A DNA stretch of 64,000 nucleotides, taken from DASRTE01 sp035656095. Lineage in GTDB: Bacteria; Actinomycetota; Actinomycetes; Jiangellales; Jiangellaceae. The stretch is taken from assembly GCA_035656095.1 (NCBI GenBank), contig DASRTE010000121.1:10008-74007 (forward strand). Direction: 5' to 3'. The position numbers and the translations under genes were made by a program. Shown here piece after piece: positions 7,668-15,014 of this stretch; positions within the stretch are counted from its first letter, which is position 1; each line of letters begins with the position of its first letter. The notes below the pieces were generated by a model. That model had not been told where the DNA came from. It was given only the letters and a program-made list of their open reading frames with translations, and did no database searches.

Positions 7668-8549
7668 TCACGTGACGACTGATCCCCGGCTCAGCATCGC
7701 CTCGCAGACGGCGACGAGCCGCATCCGCAGCGCTGCGGCCCGCTCTGCGAAGCACCGCTGGCGCGCCACGTACTCCGCTTTCCCCTGCGGTGTCTCGACC
7801 TTCACGGCGGGCCACCCGTACGAGGAGAGGTCGTACGGAGACGCCTGCATGTCCAGGAGCCGGACGTCCCGCGCCAGCTCGAAGCAGTCCAGGGCCAGAT
7901 CACCGGGGACGGCGGGACCGAGCTTCATCGCCCACTTGTGGCAGTCCATCGCGGCGTGCAGGCAGCCGGGCTGCTCCATGTCCGGCTGAGTGGCCCGGGT
8001 CGGACGGAGCCGGTTGAGGCCCTCGGCCTGCGGAGTGAAGAACCGGAAGGCGTCGAAGTGGGAGCATCGAATGGGGTGCGACTCGACCACCGCGTCGGTG
8101 CCCGCCTGCCCGAGTCGAAGGGGGAGAGGGTGGCGGTGCTCCCCCTGCCGGTAGACCATCGCCCACTCGTGCAGCCCGAAGCATCCGACGAACGCCGGCC
8201 TGGAGGCGGTGGCGCTCAGCAGTCGCCGGATGAAGCGGACCGCCTCGCCGCGGTGGGTCAGGAACCGGTCCACGTCCAGCCAGACCAGCCCGTCGGAGTC
8301 GGTCGCGTACCACCGCCAGGCCGTCTGAGGAGCCGGCCCGCCCGGACCGGGCTCCAGACCCACGTCCGCGCCGGGGTGCCACCGACGCAGGATCGCCGGA
8401 CGCGTCGAGTAGTAGGTGTAGAGGAAGTCCTCGATGGCATGACGCTCACCGGCGGCTCGTCGGGAGCGGTGTGCTTCGGTGAGGGTGTCGGCCCGCTCCG
8501 CGTGAGCGGCGGCCAGCTCATGCCACCTCTGTGGGGGAAGGAGCTGCAT
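7668..8549 (-). CDS. conserved actinobacterial protein, often labelled 3-methyladenine DNA glycosylase-like
   Basis: A 293-residue soluble protein with a pattern I associate with actinobacterial proteins labelled 3-methyladenine DNA glycosylase. It shows an N-terminal RRAAGERHAIEDFLYTYYSTRP stretch read in two parts, then ILRRWHPG, then CLHAAMDCHKWAMKL and SPYDLSSYGWPAVKVETPQG. I see no helix-hairpin-helix glycosylase signature, so the enzymatic label is doubtful. Its ATG overlaps the stop of the upstream VOC gene (TGATG), so the two are translationally coupled. Confidence 0.75.
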   Translation of the reverse strand: MQLLPPQRWHELAAAHAERADTLTEAHRSRRAAGERHAIEDFLYTYYSTRPAILRRWHPGADVGLEPGPGGPAPQTAWRWYATDSDGLVWLDVDRFLTHRGEAVRFIRRLLSATASRPAFVGCFGLHEWAMVYRQGEHRHPLPLRLGQAGTDAVVESHPIRCSHFDAFRFFTPQAEGLNRLRPTRATQPDMEQPGCLHAAMDCHKWAMKLGPAVPGDLALDCFELARDVRLLDMQASPYDLSSYGWPAVKVETPQGKAEYVARQRCFAERAAALRMRLVAVCEAMLSRGSVVT

Positions 8550-8932
8550 CAGACCTCACCGACGGGCGGCCGCTCCTGCATGAGGACCAGCTCGTGGCCG
8601 TCCGGGTCGCGGAAGAAGCTCATCCACAGCTCGGTGTCCTCGTCGCGGTGGACGACGTGCGGCGAGCTGTCGAACGTGACCCCCCGATCCGTGAGCCGGG
8701 CGTGCTCGGCCTCGATGTCGTCGACCCAGAAGTACACCAGCACCGTCGTGCGGAACCGGGGCGACTCCGGGACGCCGAGATAGAGGCGGACGTCGCCCGC
8801 GGCGAAGAAGGCCATGTTCTGCCCGGGTAGCTGGAACAGCAGGGGAAGCTCGAGCACGTCCCGGTAGAACGCGACCGACCGGTCGAGATCGGTGACGCTG
8901 ATGTGGATCTGTCCGACGGCTCCGAGCGCCAT
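8549..8932 (-). CDS. VOC-superfamily (glyoxalase/bleomycin-resistance-like) protein
   Basis: A 127-residue single-module vicinal-oxygen-chelate protein. It begins MALGAVGQIHISVTDLDRSV, includes VLVYFWVDDIEAEHARL, and ends FFRDPDGHELVLMQE, the usual two half-module strands with a first-half His and terminal Glu as metal ligands. ATG 8932 has AGGGG six to ten bases upstream. It is the first gene of a two-gene unit with the downstream conserved protein. Substrate unknown; it could be a dioxygenase, a glyoxalase-like isomerase or a binding protein. Confidence 0.85.
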   Translation of the reverse strand: MALGAVGQIHISVTDLDRSVAFYRDVLELPLLFQLPGQNMAFFAAGDVRLYLGVPESPRFRTTVLVYFWVDDIEAEHARLTDRGVTFDSSPHVVHRDEDTELWMSFFRDPDGHELVLMQERPPVGEV

Positions 8933-9007
8933 GGTCACCCCTATACCGCCTGTTCGGTCATGCACGCAACGCCGACAGCGAGATGAACCTGGAACCGGCG
9001 CGCGATC

Positions 9008-9025
9008 TGTCGCGTCCAAGCGACA
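9008..9025 (+). repeat. inverted repeat upstream of the SIMPL gene
   Basis: TGTCGC (9008-9013) and GCGACA (9020-9025) flank a six-base spacer in the divergent region between the VOC gene and the SIMPL gene, eight bases before its GAGAGGGG ribosome site. It may be an operator or a leader hairpin. Confidence 0.3.
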
Positions 9026-9047
9026 AACACCTGAGAGGGGTCGCGAG

Positions 9048-9804
9048 ATGACCCGGTCGCGCTCTCCTACTTTGCTGGTCTTCGCTCTGGTGCTGCTCGT
9101 GGCGCTCTCTTCGTGGCTGCTCGGTAACAGCTCAGTGGCCACGCCGGCCCGTGCTGCCACGGAGACGCCGCCTGTTGACCGTGCCCGCGAGGGCGTTCTG
9201 GTCAGTGCGACGGGTGAGGTTCTCGGTGTGCCTGAACACGTTGCGCGCAGACTTCGGGGTCAGAACCAGTGCGACCACCGTCGACGAGGCCTTGAATCTC
9301 GCCAACGCCGCGATGACCCAGATGCAGGGTGCGCTGGTCGACGGCGGCGTGACCAGAGCCGACCTCCAGACCTCCAACGCGGACATCCATCCGACGTACG
9401 GCAGGCAAGGAAGGATCACCGGGTACGCGGTGAACGAGGGGCTCACCGCGAAGCTCCGGACCACGTCCGAGGCCGGAGCGCTCATCTCCGCCGGCATCGC
9501 GGCGGGCGGTGACGCGGCCCAGCTGTTCGGGGTGTCGTTCGAGATCGAGCAGGACGACGCCCTACTGGCCGCGGCCCGCCGGAACGCGTTCGCCGATGCC
9601 CAGGCCAAGGCCGAGTTGTACGCCGAGCAGGCCGGCCGGACACTCGGCCAGGTCATGAGCGTCACGGAGGAGGTCCCGAGCAACGGGTTCACAACCTTCG
9701 CCAGCGGCGCGGCGGAGGCGATGCCGGTCCCGCTCGATGTCCCGCTCCAACCAGGGCGCGAGCAACTGGCGGTCACGGTTACCGTGGAGTGGTCGTTCCG
9801 CTGA
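9048..9804 (+). pseudogene. SIMPL-domain (DUF541) exported protein, frameshifted
   Basis: Starts at ATG 9048 with GAGAGGGG at 9033-9040. The first frame gives a signal/anchor segment (TLLVFALVLLVALSSWLLG) and the beginning of the SIMPL domain up to GVLVSATGEVLGVP at 9233. The domain continues in another frame from about 9238 (TLRADFGVRTSATTVDEALN) to 9804, through GYAVNEGLTAKLR and SFEIEQDD. Reading GACACG instead of GAACACG at 9234-9240 restores an uninterrupted domain with the typical VPDTLR join, so one extra A explains the break. Both halves keep normal codon use, so the event is recent, or it is a sequencing error. Function of the family is poorly defined. Confidence 0.8.
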
Positions 9805-9833
9805 CCCCGGATCGCGATCGGCTTCGGCGAAGC

Positions 9834-9847
9834 TACGCTCCCTGCCG
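9834..9847 (+). promoter_or_regulatory. leaderless promoter of the FAH-family gene
   Basis: TACGCT at 9834-9839 is followed by seven bases and the GTG start at 9847. No ribosome site is present, consistent with transcription starting at the initiation codon. Confidence 0.5.
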
Positions 9848-10629
9848 TGCGCATCGCGAGGTTCACGACGGGGGACGAGCCGCGGTTCGCCGTGGTTGGC
9901 GAGGACCAGTCCGGCGAGACCGTGCTGGCCGTCGTCGAGGGCGATCCCCTGTACCGGCCGATCCGGCTGACCGGCGAGAAGGTCGCGCTGGTCGACGCCC
10001 GGTTGGTTGCTCCGGTGATCCCGCGGAGCAAGGTCGTCGGCGTCGGACGCAACTACGCCGAGCACGCGGCCGAGTTGGGCAACGAGGTACCCGCGGAACC
10101 GCTGCTCTTCCTCAAACCGAACACGTCGGTGATCGGACCCGGGGAGCCCATCGTGCTGCCCCACCAGTCGCATGAGGTCCATCACGAGGCCGAGCTCGCC
10201 GTGGTCATCGGCCGTGTCTGCCGCGCGGTGCCGCGCGAACGGGTCGCCGACGTCGTCCTCGGGTACACCTGCGGAAACGACGTGAGCGCGCGAGACCTGC
10301 AGAAGCGCGACGGGCAATGGGCACGGGCGAAGGGCTTCGACTCGTTCTGTCCGCTCGGCCCGTGGATCGAGACCGACCTCGACCCGGCCGACCTGGCGGT
10401 GACCTGCACGGTCGGCGACGAGATACGCCAGAACGGCCGGACCTCGCAGATGGTCCACGACGTGGCGGCGCTGGTCTCGTACATCAGTGATGCCTTCACC
10501 CTGCTGCCGGGCGACGTCATCCTCACGGGGACGCCGGCCGGTGTGGGACCGCTGCGCGACGGGGACGAGGTCACCGTGACCGTCGAGGGCATCGGTGCGC
10601 TGACCAACCGCGTCGTCGCGGCCGAGTGA
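9847..10629 (+). CDS. fumarylacetoacetate hydrolase-family protein
   Basis: A 260-residue FAH-fold protein; family members hydrolyse or decarboxylate 2-oxo acids such as acylpyruvates and oxaloacetate. The metal site is visible: HEVHHEAELAVVIG with the paired acidic residues, then YTCGNDVSARDLQKRDGQW. Gly-rich GDVILTGTPAGVGPL forms the end of the barrel. GTG 9847 is leaderless. It lies directly upstream of gltX, a placement common in actinobacteria, but gltX has its own -10 box in the 30-base gap. The exact substrate cannot be read from the sequence. Confidence 0.9.
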   Translation: MRIARFTTGDEPRFAVVGEDQSGETVLAVVEGDPLYRPIRLTGEKVALVDARLVAPVIPRSKVVGVGRNYAEHAAELGNEVPAEPLLFLKPNTSVIGPGEPIVLPHQSHEVHHEAELAVVIGRVCRAVPRERVADVVLGYTCGNDVSARDLQKRDGQWARAKGFDSFCPLGPWIETDLDPADLAVTCTVGDEIRQNGRTSQMVHDVAALVSYISDAFTLLPGDVILTGTPAGVGPLRDGDEVTVTVEGIGALTNRVVAAE

Positions 10630-10647
10630 CCCTGTGCGGGCGACCGG

Positions 10648-10660
10648 TACGCTCGACACG
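10648..10660 (+). promoter_or_regulatory. leaderless promoter of gltX
   Basis: TACGCT at 10648-10653, then six bases, then GTG 10660. There is no Shine-Dalgarno sequence in between. Confidence 0.45.
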
Positions 10661-12180
10661 TGCCCGATCCCGTGCTCGACGGCGTCTCGCCCGCCGACGT
10701 ACGGGTCCGGTTCTCCCCGTCGCCGACCGGCAACCCGCACGTCGGGCTGATCCGCACGGCCCTGTTCAACTGGGCGTTCGCACGCCATTACGGCGGCACG
10801 TTCGTGTTCCGCATCGAGGACACCGACGCCGCGCGCGACACCGAGGAGTCCTACGGCGCCCTGCTGGACTCGTTCCGATGGCTGGGCCTGACCTGGGATG
10901 AGGGCCCCGAGGTCGGGGGGCCGCACGCGCCGTACCGGCAGTCCGAGCGCGGCGACATCTACGCCCGGGTCGCCGCGACTCTGCTCGAGTCCGGCCACGC
11001 CTACCACTGCTACTGCACCCAGCAGGAGCTCGAGGAGCGTCGTGCTGTCGCGCGTGCCGCAGGCCGGCCCAGCGGCTACGACGGTCACTGCCGTGCACTC
11101 ACCGCCGATCAGGTCGCGGCCTTCCGTGCCGAGGGCCGCGAGCCCGTGCTGCGTTTCCGCATGCCCGACCGTTCCGTGTCCGTCGACGATCTGGTCCGCG
11201 GCCGGATCACCGTCGATGCCGCGAACGTCTTCGACTACGTGATCGTCCGGGCCAACGGGCAGCCGCTCTACCCGCTGGTCAACCCGGTCGACGACGCGCT
11301 CATGGGCATCACCCACGTGCTCCGGGGTGAGGACCTGCTCTCCTCGACGCCGCGTCAGGTCGTCCTGCACGAGGTGCTTCGCGACGTGGGTGTCGCCCGT
11401 GGCCCGATGCCGCGTTACGGCCACCTGCCCTTCGTCATGGGCGCGGGCAACCGCAAGCTGTCCAAACGCGACCCGGAGGCGTCGCTGCAGCTCTACCGCG
11501 ACCGCGGATTCCTTCCCGAGGGTCTGCTGAACTACCTCGCACTGCTGGGCTGGTCGATCGGCGAGGACCGGGAGATCTTCTCGATGGCGGAGATGGCCGC
11601 CGCCTTCGACGTGACGCGGGTCAACCCGAATCCCGCTCGGTTCGACCTGAAGAAGGCCGAGGCGATCAACGGCGTGTGGCTGCGCCGGCTCGAACCCGAC
11701 GATCTCGCCGACCGCATGGTCCCGCACCTGCAGAAGGCGGACCTGCTGGCCGACCCGCCCACGCCCCACCAGCGCGCGCTCCTGCGGGCCGCCACTCCGC
11801 TGGTCCAGGAGCGGATGACGGTGCTGGACCAGGCGGTTTCGATGCTGGGGTTCCTGTTCGTCGACGGCGACGTCCTGCACATGGACGATGCTGCGACGTC
11901 GTCCATGCTCACGCCGGAGGCCGGACCTGCGCTCGCGGCGGCCCGTGACGCCTTGCTCAGCCTGTCGGAGTGGACGACGGAGTCGATCGAGCATGCCATG
12001 CGCGCCGCGCTCGTGGACGGGCTCGGCCTCAAGCCGAAGCACGCCTTCGGTCCTGTGCGGGTGGCGGTCACCGGCCGGCGGGTGTCGCCTCCGCTGTTCG
12101 AGTCGATCGAGTTGCTCGGCCGTGAGCGCACGCTGACCCGCCTGGACAGTGCTCTGGAACACGTGAGCGAACCGGTCTGA
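10660..12180 (+). CDS. gltX: glutamyl-tRNA synthetase
   Basis: Charges tRNA-Glu, and in organisms using GatCAB also tRNA-Gln. The 506-residue protein has the class I motif region RFSPSPTGNPHVGLIRTALF (HIGH equivalent PHVG) and GAGNRKLSKRDP (KMSKS equivalent KLSKR), followed by the helical anticodon-binding domain. The start GTG is taken from the -10 box six bases upstream. tRNA-Gln and tRNA-Glu genes follow within 230 bases, the same arrangement as in Streptomyces. Confidence 0.97.
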   Translation: MPDPVLDGVSPADVRVRFSPSPTGNPHVGLIRTALFNWAFARHYGGTFVFRIEDTDAARDTEESYGALLDSFRWLGLTWDEGPEVGGPHAPYRQSERGDIYARVAATLLESGHAYHCYCTQQELEERRAVARAAGRPSGYDGHCRALTADQVAAFRAEGREPVLRFRMPDRSVSVDDLVRGRITVDAANVFDYVIVRANGQPLYPLVNPVDDALMGITHVLRGEDLLSSTPRQVVLHEVLRDVGVARGPMPRYGHLPFVMGAGNRKLSKRDPEASLQLYRDRGFLPEGLLNYLALLGWSIGEDREIFSMAEMAAAFDVTRVNPNPARFDLKKAEAINGVWLRRLEPDDLADRMVPHLQKADLLADPPTPHQRALLRAATPLVQERMTVLDQAVSMLGFLFVDGDVLHMDDAATSSMLTPEAGPALAAARDALLSLSEWTTESIEHAMRAALVDGLGLKPKHAFGPVRVAVTGRRVSPPLFESIELLGRERTLTRLDSALEHVSEPV

Positions 12181-12189
12181 GCGGTGGTG

Positions 12190-12209
12190 CCGGCGGCGTC
12201 CGCCGGTTT
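12190..12209 (+). terminator. intrinsic terminator of gltX
   Basis: CCGGCGG (12190-12196), a three-base loop and CCGCCGG (12200-12206) form a perfect 7-bp GC stem, followed by TTT. It starts ten bases after the gltX stop. Confidence 0.65.
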
Positions 12210-12237
12210 GGAGCGCTGCGCTCGCGGCCGTTATTCT
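12208..12237 (+). promoter_or_regulatory. tRNA-Gln promoter
   Basis: TTGGAG (12208-12213) and TATTCT (12232-12237) are separated by 18 bases. The predicted start is about 30 bases before the tRNA. Confidence 0.5.
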
Positions 12238-12273
12238 TGCCGCGCTGCTCGGACGGCTTCGTGTCCGGTCTGA

Positions 12274-12345
12274 TGGGGTATGGTGTAATTGGCAGCACGA
12301 CTGATTCTGGTTCAGTTAGTCTAGGTTCGAGTCCTGGTACCCCAG
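12274..12345 (+). tRNA. tRNA-Gln (anticodon CTG)
   Basis: A 72-nt cloverleaf. The acceptor stem TGGGGTA (12274-12280) pairs with TACCCCA (12338-12344), with the U1-A72 pair typical of bacterial tRNA-Gln, and the discriminator is G. The anticodon stem ACTGA/TCAGT encloses TTCTGGT with CTG at 12307-12309. The T-arm carries GGTTCGAGTCC. CCA is not encoded. Confidence 0.97.
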
Positions 12346-12351
12346 CGCAGT

Positions 12352-12380
12352 TTGGAACGCGATCCGGCCTCCGGTAGAGT
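12352..12380 (+). promoter_or_regulatory. tRNA-Glu promoter
   Basis: TTGGAA (12352-12357) and TAGAGT (12375-12380) are separated by 17 bases, between the two tRNA genes. tRNA-Glu therefore need not be co-transcribed with tRNA-Gln. Confidence 0.5.
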
Positions 12381-12404
12381 TCCGCACCGCGACGATCGTC
12401 GCAC

Positions 12405-12480
12405 GGCCCCGTTGTGTAGCGGCCTAGCACGCCGCCCTCTCAAGGCGGTAGCGCGGGTTCGAATCCCGTCGGGGCTACCA
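12405..12480 (+). tRNA. tRNA-Glu (anticodon CTC)
   Basis: A 76-nt cloverleaf including an encoded CCA (12478-12480). The acceptor GGCCCCG (12405-12411) pairs with CGGGGCT (12470-12476). The anticodon stem CCGCC/GGCGG encloses CTCTCAA with anticodon CTC at 12439-12441, and the T-loop is TTCGAAT. It differs from the neighbouring tRNA-Gln in carrying CCA. Confidence 0.97.
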
Positions 12481-12495
12481 GCTGGACAGCGCTCC

Positions 12496-13020
12496 TCACC
12501 TGCCATAACGCGGGTGGGGGGCGATCTTGTTGTGTTTAGCTGTGACCGCGCACCGCTCGGACCGGCGCTTGATGACTGAGAGCAAGCGCCGCACGACGAC
12601 GGCGTGTCCGCCGGTGCCGATGACGAGCAGTCGGTAGACGCCGCCGGCCAAGCCGGGAAAGGCGGCCCGACTTTCGGCACGTAGCCGTGACCGACCCGCA
12701 CTGACCTGTTCGAGGCGAAAGATCAGGGCGTAGGACGAGAAGCGGTGCCGCCCCTCCAGCACCAGCACCGATCCCGGGACCGCCGCGACTACTCGAAAGC
12801 CAGGGATCGTCGAGCCTTCGGTGAGCGGCCGCGGCCCGGACGCTGTGCAGTCGGCGCACCCGACGATGCGGATGTAGCTGGCCAGGCCAGTTCGTGAGAA
12901 GCCTCGGTCCAGTGTTTCGATCAGGACGGGCCAGACCTCATCGACGTCAGCGGCGATGGCCGTCGCGTGCTCATCCAGGTACGGCAACCGAGAGATCGAC
13001 CGGCATCGTCTGGTCTTCAT
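12496..13020 (-). CDS. SRPBCC-like (polyketide cyclase/START-type) protein
   Basis: A 174-residue protein with the pattern of a SRPBCC or DUF2867-type ligand-binding fold: HATAIAADVDEVWPVLIETL at the N-terminus, then beta strands and a C-terminal amphipathic helix near GVYRLLVIGTGGHAVVVRRL. The start ATG 13020 overlaps the stop of the upstream PadR gene by four bases (ATGA), so the two are translationally coupled and the protein is probably under the regulator's control. The 3' end stops 16 bases from tRNA-Glu. Function unknown. Confidence 0.7.
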   Translation of the reverse strand: MKTRRCRSISRLPYLDEHATAIAADVDEVWPVLIETLDRGFSRTGLASYIRIVGCADCTASGPRPLTEGSTIPGFRVVAAVPGSVLVLEGRHRFSSYALIFRLEQVSAGRSRLRAESRAAFPGLAGGVYRLLVIGTGGHAVVVRRLLSVIKRRSERCAVTAKHNKIAPHPRYGR

Positions 13021-13643
13021 CGGCACCCTGCTTGCCGGCCGGCCGTGCGGCCCGCGGAAGGATCCCCAGGCGGCACGCTTTCTCGATGCATTCGCAATCG
13101 CTGATCGAGCACCTCGAGGACGGCCGTGCACCAGCGGATGTTCTGTTGCTCGTACATGCGTCCGCCCATGAGCGTGAGATACGGCCCGATGCGCTCGGCG
13201 TCGCGCAGATGTGCGCCCTCGCTGTGCCCCTCGAGGAGCCCGTCGCGGAGGCGGTCATAGAGCGCGAGCTTGCCGCGCGCGTGGTTCAGACGCGCCGCGA
13301 GAGCTTCCCGTATGGCATCTCGGTCGTCGTCGGCGGCGGCCTGTAGCTGGACGAGGAGGTCATCGCGGATCGCGGTCGGCCTGGCGGGCTGCGCAATGAA
13401 GGCGTGGAGCTCTCTGCGACCGGCGGCAGTGAGGGTGAACACTCGCTTGTTCGGCCGTCGCCGCTGCTCGACCACGCGGCCTCGCAGCAGCCGCTCCTGC
13501 TCGAGGCGCTCGAGCTCGCGGTAGAGCTGCTGCGGCGTGGCCGACCAGAAGTTGGCGACCGACACGTCAAAGCGCTTCGCCAGCTGGTAGCCCGACGCCT
13601 CGCCCTCCAACAGGGCGGCGAGTACTGCGTGGCGCAGCGCCAT
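13017..13643 (-). CDS. PadR-family transcriptional regulator
   Basis: A 208-residue winged-helix repressor. MALRHAVLAALLEGEASGYQ opens the PadR N-terminal domain and TPQQLYRELERLEQERLL is the recognition region; a Vir-type C-terminal helical domain ends with EQQNIRWCTAVLEVLDQRL. ATG 13643 has CGGGAG eight bases upstream. It is followed by a coupled SRPBCC gene and is divergent from a SnoaL-like gene. A palindrome in the divergent region is its likely operator. PadR proteins usually respond to small aromatic or hydrophobic ligands; the ligand here is unknown. Confidence 0.9.
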   Translation of the reverse strand: MALRHAVLAALLEGEASGYQLAKRFDVSVANFWSATPQQLYRELERLEQERLLRGRVVEQRRRPNKRVFTLTAAGRRELHAFIAQPARPTAIRDDLLVQLQAAADDDRDAIREALAARLNHARGKLALYDRLRDGLLEGHSEGAHLRDAERIGPYLTLMGGRMYEQQNIRWCTAVLEVLDQRLRMHRESVPPGDPSAGRTAGRQAGCR

Positions 13644-13683
13644 CGACACGGCTCCCGAACCTCGTAGTAGCATCATCTGCACC

Positions 13684-13701
13684 TATTCAACTTGTTGACT
13701 A
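13684..13701. promoter_or_regulatory. candidate PadR operator
   Basis: The imperfect 18-bp palindrome TATTCAACTTGTTGACTA has perfect inner arms TCAAC (13687-13691) and GTTGA (13694-13698). It ends one base before the SnoaL-like ATG at 13703 and 40 bases from the PadR start. Confidence 0.45.
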
Positions 13702-13702
13702 G

Positions 13703-14107
13703 ATGGAGATCAAGTCGTTGCATCCGTTCCGCGTCGCCATAGAGGCACGAGACATGGACACAGCCGTGGAGCTGCTCTCACCCGACGTCGTCTTCCGAAG
13801 CCCCGTCGTGTTCAAGCCCTACCAGGGCCGCGAGGCCGTCGCACCGATCCTCCGCGCCGTCTCGCTGGTCTTCGAGGACTTCCGCTATGTGCGCGAGATC
13901 GGCTCGAAGGACGCCGCCCACCATGCTCTCGTCTTCCACGCGCGAATCGGCGGCCAGCAGATCGAGGGATGCGACTTCCTCCACATCGACGACCACGGCT
14001 CGATCGACGAGCTCATGGTGATGGTCCGCCCGCTCACCGCGACGCTCACGCTGGCCGAAGCCATGAAGGCTCAGCTCGCCCCCGCCGCGAGCAGTGTCCG
14101 CACGTGA
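13703..14107 (+). CDS. SnoaL-like / NTF2-fold protein
   Basis: A 134-residue protein with the NTF2-like cone fold pattern: an N-terminal helix with VAIEARDMDTAVELLSPDVV, then FRSPVVFKPYQGREAVAPIL, then strands around HHALVFHARIGGQQIEG and a final helix. The ATG at 13703 lies immediately after a palindrome shared with the divergent PadR gene, so it is likely repressed by PadR. With the SRPBCC protein it forms a small-molecule-binding module. It may be a cyclase, an isomerase or a non-catalytic binder. Confidence 0.8.
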   Translation: MEIKSLHPFRVAIEARDMDTAVELLSPDVVFRSPVVFKPYQGREAVAPILRAVSLVFEDFRYVREIGSKDAAHHALVFHARIGGQQIEGCDFLHIDDHGSIDELMVMVRPLTATLTLAEAMKAQLAPAASSVRT

Positions 14108-14187
14108 TGATGCCCGCGCCTTACGTCGGCGAGGTGGCCGGACCGACGCGGGGCGCATCAACGTGCGCTGAAACGGTCGGCGAGATG

Positions 14188-14907
14188 TCAGTCCTCGACG
14201 CTTCGCAGGACGGTGGTCAGGCGCTCCGCGGCGCCGAGGACGGCCGCCGCGTGCATGCGTCCCGGTTGTCGGGTGAGCCGCTCGATCGGCCCGGACACCG
14301 AGACGGCCGCCACGACCCGACCGCTCGACGACCGTACCGGCGCAGACACTGACGCGACACCGGGCTCGCGCTCGGCGACGCTCTGGGCCCAGCCCCTGCG
14401 GCGAACGGCGGCGAGCATCGTGGCGGTGAAGCGGGCGCCCTGCAGGCCGCGGTGCATCCGCTCGGGTTCCTCCCAGGCCAGCAGGATCTGCGCTGCGGAG
14501 CCGGCAAGCATGGTGAGGGTGGCACCGATCGGGATCGTGTCGCGCAGGCCGGTGGGACGTTCGGCCGCGGCGACGCAGATGCGGTGGTCGCCCTGGCGGC
14601 GGAACAGTTGCGCGCTCTCCCCGGTGGCCTCGCGCAGCCGGGCCAGGACGGGGCCTGCGGCCGCCAGCAACCGGTCCTCGCCGGCTGCGGTTGCCAGTTC
14701 GCCGAGCCGGGGTCCGAGGATGAAGCGTCCGTGCAGGTCGCGCGAGACCAGTCGGTGGTGCTCGAGTGCGACCGCGAGACGGTGTGCGGTCGGACGGGCG
14801 AGGCCGGTGGAGTTGACGAGATTGGCCAGTGTCGCCGGGCCCGCCTCGAGCGCCGACAGGACGAGGGCCGCCTTGTCCAGGACTCCGACTCCGCTAGAGT
14901 TGTCCAT
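14188..14907 (-). CDS. ndgR: IclR-family regulator of leucine genes (NdgR/LtbR-like)
   Basis: A 239-residue IclR-type protein: the winged helix-turn-helix GLARPTAHRLAVALEHHRLV, then an effector domain containing RDTIPIGATLTMLAGSAAQI. Start ATG 14907 gives MDNSSGVGVLDKAALVLSAL, very close to the known actinobacterial NdgR/LtbR N-terminus; an upstream in-frame ATG at 14943 is inside the operator. It is divergent from leuC, as in Streptomyces, Corynebacterium and Mycobacterium, where this regulator controls leuCD. A perfect palindrome lies 10-36 bases before its start. Confidence 0.92.
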   Translation of the reverse strand: MDNSSGVGVLDKAALVLSALEAGPATLANLVNSTGLARPTAHRLAVALEHHRLVSRDLHGRFILGPRLGELATAAGEDRLLAAAGPVLARLREATGESAQLFRRQGDHRICVAAAERPTGLRDTIPIGATLTMLAGSAAQILLAWEEPERMHRGLQGARFTATMLAAVRRRGWAQSVAEREPGVASVSAPVRSSSGRVVAAVSVSGPIERLTRQPGRMHAAAVLGAAERLTTVLRSVED

Positions 14908-14916
14908 GAATCGATA

Positions 14917-14943
14917 TTGCCATCTCAACATACGAGATGGCAA
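14917..14943. promoter_or_regulatory. NdgR/LtbR operator in the ndgR-leuC divergent region
   Basis: Perfect 10-bp arms TTGCCATCTC (14917-14926) and GAGATGGCAA (14934-14943) flank a seven-base spacer. The position between ndgR and leuC and the regulator's identity make it the natural binding site. Confidence 0.75.
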
Positions 14944-15014
14944 CTAGCGCCACGCCGGTGTCGCGACGACCATCCGTCCGACGGGCAGCGCAGCCCCAGC
15001 GAGAGGACACCGTG

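Noticed and set aside
9562..12162. 866-codon minus-strand frame across the FAH gene and gltX
   Set aside because: Antisense shadow spanning two well-identified genes and their promoters.
12274..12480. Integrated element attached at the tRNA genes
   Set aside because: No integrase and no duplicated tRNA 3' end were found in the window; only a small PadR module lies next to the tRNAs.
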